This document shows, piece by piece, positions 59,764 through 64,000 of a stretch of 64,000 nt of DNA. The stretch lies in NCBI RefSeq assembly GCF_014930455.1, contig NZ_JAAIYO010000020.1, positions 1-64,000 of the forward strand, given 5' to 3'. The notes beneath the pieces are model-generated. The model searched no databases. It saw only the letters and a list, made by a program, of their open reading frames with translations, and was not told the origin of the DNA. The translations under genes were made by a program, and so were the position numbers. Position 1 is the stretch's first letter; every line of letters starts with the position of its first letter. The DNA comes from Corallococcus soli (GTDB lineage Bacteria; Myxococcota; Myxococcia; Myxococcales; Myxococcaceae).

Positions 59764-60900
59764 ATGGAGCAGTGGATGCGGACAACCCTCGCATGCGGGG
59801 TCCTGGTGGGGATGTGGACGGGCGTGGCCCTGGCGGCGGAAGACGCGGGCGCGGTGCGCGCCCGGAGCGATCCCGCGCGGGGTTACTGCGAGCGCGTGCG
59901 CGGGACGTCGCGCGCGGAGGCCGCGTTGGAGCTGGCGCCGGAGGTCTTCGCGAGCATCGGCGCGGTGAACGCGGGCGACGCGCAGGGGGGCTCGGATGAG
60001 ACGCCCCTGGGGGCGCCCAAGCTGCGGCTGACCGCGGGGCTGGGCTACGACTTCGTGGGCCTCTACCGGGGCCACACGCTGCGCTCGCGCGCGGAGGCCG
60101 AGTGCCGCCGCTACCAGGCGCTCGCCGCGCTCCAGGGCGCCGTGCAGCAGGGCACGCGGCTGGGGGAGACGGCCGCCCTGCAAGCCCGCGCGAAGGCCCT
60201 GGCGGAGTCCCTGCCCCGCGCGGAGACGCTGGTGTCCCAGCTGCGCGACGAGCTGCGCGACGGCGGCGCCACGCTGGAGGAGCTCAACGCGGTGCAGCTG
60301 CGGTTGGATCACCTGCGCGCGCTGGCCCGCGACACCGAACAGGCGCGGGCGCGGCTGGCGCTGGAGCCCGCGCTGGCCGAGGGGCAGGACCTGGGCGCGC
60401 TGCTCATGGCCTTCGAGTCCGCGGACGACCAGGTGGAGGCGCTGTCCGGCGGGCTGCGCAAGGCGCGGGCGTGGCGGCTGAGCGTGCGCGGCGGCTACGA
60501 CGAGGTCTTCGACGTGGACCAGGACACGCCCCTCTTCGGCCAGCTCACGCTGGGCTACAACCTGGGCCACCTGTGGCAGGGCCGGGCCAACGCCCAGGCG
60601 CGCGAGGGCCGGCGCCAGGAGACGCGCGACGCGGTGGACGGCGCACCCCGCCAGGTGCGCCAGTTGCTGGGCGAGCTGCGCATCACCGAGCAGGGCGAAC
60701 AACAGCGGCTGCGCGAGGTGTCCACGCTGGTGTCGGACCTGGAGGGGCAGCTGCGCGAGGTGGAGCGGCTGGAGACGCGGCAGGTCCGCCGCTTCCGGGA
60801 CTACCTGCTGCTGGAGCTGGCGCGCCTCAAGGCGGAGCAGGCGTACCTGGGGGCGCACCTGAAGACGCTGCAGGCCCTGCTGGGCGAGGTGAAGCCATGA
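59764..60900 (+). CDS. Secreted coiled-coil protein, TolC-like candidate for exopolysaccharide export
   Basis: The 378-residue protein starts at ATG 59,764 (GGAG 9 bases upstream) and has a signal peptide ending near VALAAEDAG. The mature chain shows two beta-type stretches (LRLTAGLGYDFVG and SVRGGYDEVFDVDQDTPL then LTLGYNLG), each followed by long heptad-rich helices. This is the alternation of strand and helical hairpin known from TolC-like outer-membrane channels, though shorter than usual (about 420-480). It is best read as the outer-membrane partner of the preceding proteins. It overlaps the next gene by four bases. Confidence 0.7.
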   Translation: MEQWMRTTLACGVLVGMWTGVALAAEDAGAVRARSDPARGYCERVRGTSRAEAALELAPEVFASIGAVNAGDAQGGSDETPLGAPKLRLTAGLGYDFVGLYRGHTLRSRAEAECRRYQALAALQGAVQQGTRLGETAALQARAKALAESLPRAETLVSQLRDELRDGGATLEELNAVQLRLDHLRALARDTEQARARLALEPALAEGQDLGALLMAFESADDQVEALSGGLRKARAWRLSVRGGYDEVFDVDQDTPLFGQLTLGYNLGHLWQGRANAQAREGRRQETRDAVDGAPRQVRQLLGELRITEQGEQQRLREVSTLVSDLEGQLREVERLETRQVRRFRDYLLLELARLKAEQAYLGAHLKTLQALLGEVKP

Positions 60901-61682
60901 ACGAGGAGCGCCGACGGTGGATCATCGCGCTGGGGTCGTCGGCGGTGTTGATCCTCTGGGCGGGAGGCCTGCTCTTCAGCCATGGCGCCTGCAACGGTCC
61001 CCGCGACAGCGTGGTGAAGCCCACCCCCGTCGCGCCCACGCCCCAGGCCCTGCGGGACACCCCGTCGCCGACGGACGCACTGGAGCCCGTCCCCCTGGAG
61101 CGGATCCAGGTCACCCAGGGCAACGTGGTGGAGCTCCAGCGCGCCGTCCTGGGCGGGACGCACTTCGGCATCGAAGTGCCGCGGCAGCGCGCGGTGGCTC
61201 CGGAGACCACGGGCGACGACGTCGGGCTGCGCTTCACCTGGCTGGGCATCACCGAGCCGGTGATTCCGCTGGCCTCCGGGGTGGCGCGCCAGCAGGTGGG
61301 GCTCAAGCTGCGCGCGCAGGACGGCTGCAACGTCATCTATGCCATGTGGCGCATCGCGCCTTCGGCGGGCATCGTCGTCAACTACAAGCGCAACCCGGAC
61401 GACCGCGAGAGCGGCGAGTGTGGCAATGCCGGCTACACCACCGTCCGGCCACGCTTCATGGAGCCGCTGGACCTGCTGGCGCAGGGCGAACCGCACGAGC
61501 TGCGCGCCCGCATCGACGCGGACGTGCTGACCGTCTACGCGGACGGCAAGCGCGTCTGGGAGGGCGTGCTGCCCGCCGACGCGCTCACCCTGCAGGGGCC
61601 CGCCGGCATGCGCACGGACAACGCGCGCGTGCGCTTCGAGCTGCTGGTGCCCCGGGAGACCGGGACGGCTTCGCGGCGCTGA
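60897..61682 (+). CDS. Membrane-anchored protein of unknown function, last gene of exopolysaccharide operon
   Basis: The 261-residue protein has one N-terminal hydrophobic segment (about 8-28), a Pro/Thr-rich linker (about 38-65) and a C-terminal domain of about 185 residues that looks all-beta. I see no catalytic motif. The pattern (LRARIDADVLTVYADGKRVWEG near the end, cited in part: VYADGKRVWEG) recalls concanavalin-like/DUF1080-type glycan-binding folds, but this is weak. ATG 60,897 overlaps the preceding stop, so its product belongs to the same system. Confidence 0.65.
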   Translation: MNEERRRWIIALGSSAVLILWAGGLLFSHGACNGPRDSVVKPTPVAPTPQALRDTPSPTDALEPVPLERIQVTQGNVVELQRAVLGGTHFGIEVPRQRAVAPETTGDDVGLRFTWLGITEPVIPLASGVARQQVGLKLRAQDGCNVIYAMWRIAPSAGIVVNYKRNPDDRESGECGNAGYTTVRPRFMEPLDLLAQGEPHELRARIDADVLTVYADGKRVWEGVLPADALTLQGPAGMRTDNARVRFELLVPRETGTASRR

Positions 61683-61768
61683 GGGCCCTCCAGGCCGACG
61701 TCCACGGGAGGCGATTGGCCGTCCGCCCCCTTGCATGAAGCATCCGGGCGTGGGTTCCTTGCCCTCCG

Positions 61769-63211
61769 ATGCAAGACCGCGAACCGCTGGCCTCGCCGCT
61801 CCGTCCCCCGCAGGGCCTGGAGGCGTTGGAAGACGCCCTCCGGCGCGACCTGGACATCCTCTCCTACCCCGCCCGGAGCTGGGTGCCGCGCCGCTCGACG
61901 CCGGACGGCCGGCCCGTCCTGGACGTGCTCATCGTGGGCGGAGGCCAGAGCGGGCTGGGCGCCGCGTTCGGGCTGATGCGCGAGCGGGTGACGAACGTGC
62001 TCGTGCTGGACGACGGCAAGGACGGCTTCCACGGCCCCTGGAAGACCTTCGCGCGGATGATCACCCTGCGCACGCCCAAGTACCTCACGGGCCCCGACTA
62101 CAACATCCCCAACCTCTCCTTCCGCGCCTGGTACGAGGCGCAGCACGGCGAGGAGGGCTTCCGCCAGGTGGCCCTCATCCCGAAGGAGCTGTGGGCGGAC
62201 TACCTGCTCTGGTATCGCCGCGTGCTGGCCATCCCCATCCGCTGCGGCACCCGGGCGGGCGCCCTGCACTGGCGCGCGGACCTGGACTGCTTCGAGGTCC
62301 CCGTCACGCACGCCGGCGAGACGGAGACCCTGCTCGCGCGCAAGGTGGTGCTGGCCACCGGCATTGACGGCTCCGGCCGCTGGGACGCGCCGCCGGAAGT
62401 GCAGCCCCTGCCCCGCGCGCTGTGGGCGCACACCCATGACCCCATCGACTTCGAGTCGCTGCGCGGCAAGCGCATTGGCGTGCTCGGCGCGGGGGCCTCC
62501 GCGTTCGACAACGCGTCGGTGGCGCTGGAGACGGGCGCGGGCCGGGTGGACCTGTTCTACCGGCGCAAGAAGCTGCCCAACGTCAATCCCTACCGCTGGG
62601 CGGAGTTCGCGGGCTTCCTGCGCCACCACGGCGACTTGCCGGACAAGGACCGCTGGCGCTTCATCCGGCAGATCATCGAGATGGGGCAGCTTCCCCCCAA
62701 GGACACCTTCGAGCGCGCGCGCCGCTCCGCCGCCTTCCACATGCACGCGGAGAGCCCCTGGCTGGAGGTGAAGCAGCAGGACGGTCAGGCCGTCGTGCGC
62801 ACCCCGCACGGCACGCACACGTTCGACTTCCTCATCATCGCGTCGGGCTTCACCACCGACCTGTCCATGCGGCCGGAGCTGGCGGAGCTGCACCCGCACA
62901 TCGCGCTGTGGAAGGACCGCTTCACCCCGCCGGAGAACGAGCGGCACGCGGACCTGATGCGCCACCCGTACCTGGGCCCCTCCTTCGAGTTCCAGGAGAA
63001 GACGCCGGGCGCCGCGCCGTGGATCCACGGCGTGTTCAACTACACGTTCGGGTGCCTGCTCTCGCTGGGCTTCGGCGGCGCGAGCATCTCCGGCATGAAG
63101 TACAGCCTGCCCCGGCTGGTGGGCGGCATCACCCGCCAGCTCTACACCGACGACAGCGAGCAGCACTTCCGCGCGCTCGCCGACTACGCCCTGACGGAGT
63201 TCGAGCCGTGA
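61769..63211 (+). CDS. FAD/NAD(P)-binding flavoprotein, HpyO-like urate hydroxylase candidate
   Basis: The 480-residue protein has two dinucleotide-binding motifs: VLIVGGGQSGLGAAFGL (FAD, about 53-69) and IGVLGAGASAFDNA (NAD(P)H, about 235-248). A conserved FFGP-like segment (FHGPWKTFARM) and IIASGFTTDL lie between and after them. This is the layout of class B-type flavin monooxygenases. Its stop overlaps the allantoinase start by four bases (GTGA), so it is coupled to purine breakdown. HpyO, a flavoprotein urate hydroxylase of this superfamily, makes 5-hydroxyisourate upstream of allantoin, and this gene is a good candidate for that role. The assignment rests on context. Confidence 0.72.
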   Translation: MQDREPLASPLRPPQGLEALEDALRRDLDILSYPARSWVPRRSTPDGRPVLDVLIVGGGQSGLGAAFGLMRERVTNVLVLDDGKDGFHGPWKTFARMITLRTPKYLTGPDYNIPNLSFRAWYEAQHGEEGFRQVALIPKELWADYLLWYRRVLAIPIRCGTRAGALHWRADLDCFEVPVTHAGETETLLARKVVLATGIDGSGRWDAPPEVQPLPRALWAHTHDPIDFESLRGKRIGVLGAGASAFDNASVALETGAGRVDLFYRRKKLPNVNPYRWAEFAGFLRHHGDLPDKDRWRFIRQIIEMGQLPPKDTFERARRSAAFHMHAESPWLEVKQQDGQAVVRTPHGTHTFDFLIIASGFTTDLSMRPELAELHPHIALWKDRFTPPENERHADLMRHPYLGPSFEFQEKTPGAAPWIHGVFNYTFGCLLSLGFGGASISGMKYSLPRLVGGITRQLYTDDSEQHFRALADYALTEFEP

Positions 63212-64000
63212 GCACCTCCCTGACCGTGTTTCGCAGCGAGCGCGTGGTGACGCCCGAAGGCACCCGCGCCGCCGCGGTGGTGGTGCGCGACGGGCGCATC
63301 GAAGGCATCGACGCCACGGTGGACGTGCCGCGCGGCGCCCAGGTGGTGGACGTGGGCCGCGACGCACTGCTGCCCGGCATCGTGGACAGCCACGCGCACA
63401 TCAACGAGCCCGGCCGCACGGACTGGGAAGGCTTCGCCACGGCGACCGCGGCGGCGGCGGCGGGCGGCATCACCACCGTGGTGGACATGCCGCTCAACTC
63501 CATCCCGGCCACCACGTCCCTGGCGGCGCTGCGCACCAAGGCCGAGTCCGCCTCGGGCCAGTGCGCCATCGACTACGGGCTGTGGGGCGGCGTCATCCCC
63601 GGCAACGCGGGCGAGCTCCAGGCGATGGTGGACGCGGGCGCCCCCGGCTTCAAGGCGTTCCTGGTGCACTCGGGCGTGGATGAGTTCCCCGCCGCCACGC
63701 GCGACGTGCTGGACGTGGCCATGCCCCTGCTGGCGAAGGCCGGCGTGCCCCTGCTGGTGCACGCGGAGCTGACGGACCACGAGCCGCCCTTCGCCGGGGA
63801 CGTGCGCGCGTACGCCAGCTACCTCGCGTCGCGCCCTGCCGCGTGGGAGGTGGACGCCATCCGGATGATGATCGACCTGTGCCGCGAGCACCGGGCGCCC
63901 GTGCACATCGTCCACCTGTCGGCGGCGGACGCGCTGGACGACATCGCGAAGGCGAAGGCGGAGGGGCTGCCCTTCACGGTGGAGACGTGCCCGCACTACC
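63208..64000 (+). CDS. allB: Allantoinase (C-terminal part outside window)
   Basis: The first 264 codons are present. It starts at GTG 63,208. The metal site of cyclic amidohydrolases is clear: DSHAHINEPGRTDWEG (HxH), GFKAFLVHSG with the lysine that is carboxylated, LLVHAE and VHIVHLSA. These motifs and their spacing are those of allantoinase, which opens allantoin to allantoate, rather than dihydropyrimidinase. It is translationally coupled to the preceding flavoprotein. Confidence 0.93.
   Translation, partial: MSTSLTVFRSERVVTPEGTRAAAVVVRDGRIEGIDATVDVPRGAQVVDVGRDALLPGIVDSHAHINEPGRTDWEGFATATAAAAAGGITTVVDMPLNSIPATTSLAALRTKAESASGQCAIDYGLWGGVIPGNAGELQAMVDAGAPGFKAFLVHSGVDEFPAATRDVLDVAMPLLAKAGVPLLVHAELTDHEPPFAGDVRAYASYLASRPAAWEVDAIRMMIDLCREHRAPVHIVHLSAADALDDIAKAKAEGLPFTVETCPHY

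Overview
The window is GC-rich DNA with dense genes, many GTG/TTG starts and long coding-strand ORFs. Its gene content (giant NRPS, TOMM kinase/cyclase, Rhs protein, synthase-dependent exopolysaccharide genes) points to a myxobacterium, most likely Myxococcaceae (Corallococcus/Myxococcus type). The organism is inferred from content, not from a marker gene.

Region 1 (1-22,695, minus): one uninterrupted NRPS gene, 7,565 codons inside the window, whose C-terminal end lies beyond position 1. It starts with a fatty acyl-AMP ligase and an ACP, followed by five complete modules and part of a sixth. Specificity codes read by eye suggest acyl-Gly-D-Ser-Ala-D-(aliphatic)-X5-X6..., so the product should be an acidic or neutral lipopeptide. 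A divergent gene (23,092-24,681) encodes a CmlA-like diiron beta-hydroxylase of carrier-bound amino acids.

Region 2 (24,722-39,591): a thiazole/oxazole-modified microcin (TOMM/LAP) locus. A fused ThiF-like/YcaO cyclodehydratase, a B12 radical SAM protein, an amidohydrolase and a SagB-type dehydrogenase form a plus-strand operon (26,486-33,197). The precursor (33,231-33,647, minus) has a nitrile-hydratase-like leader and a C-terminal core ending SHCCGSPCC. It lies one base downstream of a TOMM kinase/cyclase/ATPase fusion gene, itself preceded by an FHA-GAF histidine kinase. A cytoplasmic-looking sedolisin is divergent from the cyclodehydratase.

Region 3 (39,646-43,030, minus): three genes for 4-hydroxyphenylglycine (Hpg) synthesis (HmaS, aminotransferase, Hmo). 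They lie directly upstream of the TOMM regulators on the same strand. None of the five A-domain codes I can read is an Hpg code, so the user is probably A6 or a module outside the window.

Region 4 (43,137-47,632): cysD-cysN-cysC sulfate activation operon (minus), then a type II thioesterase (plus) and an Sfp-type phosphopantetheinyl transferase (minus), both fitting NRPS service.

Region 5 (47,724-64,000, plus): an App1/DUF2183 phosphatase-like protein, a small lipoprotein, a secreted 2,417-residue SpvB/Rhs protein with a papain-like toxin tip, a four-gene synthase/export exopolysaccharide operon, and a flavoprotein (HpyO-like urate hydroxylase candidate) translationally coupled to allantoinase, which runs off the window. 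I saw no tRNA, rRNA, CRISPR array or insertion sequence.
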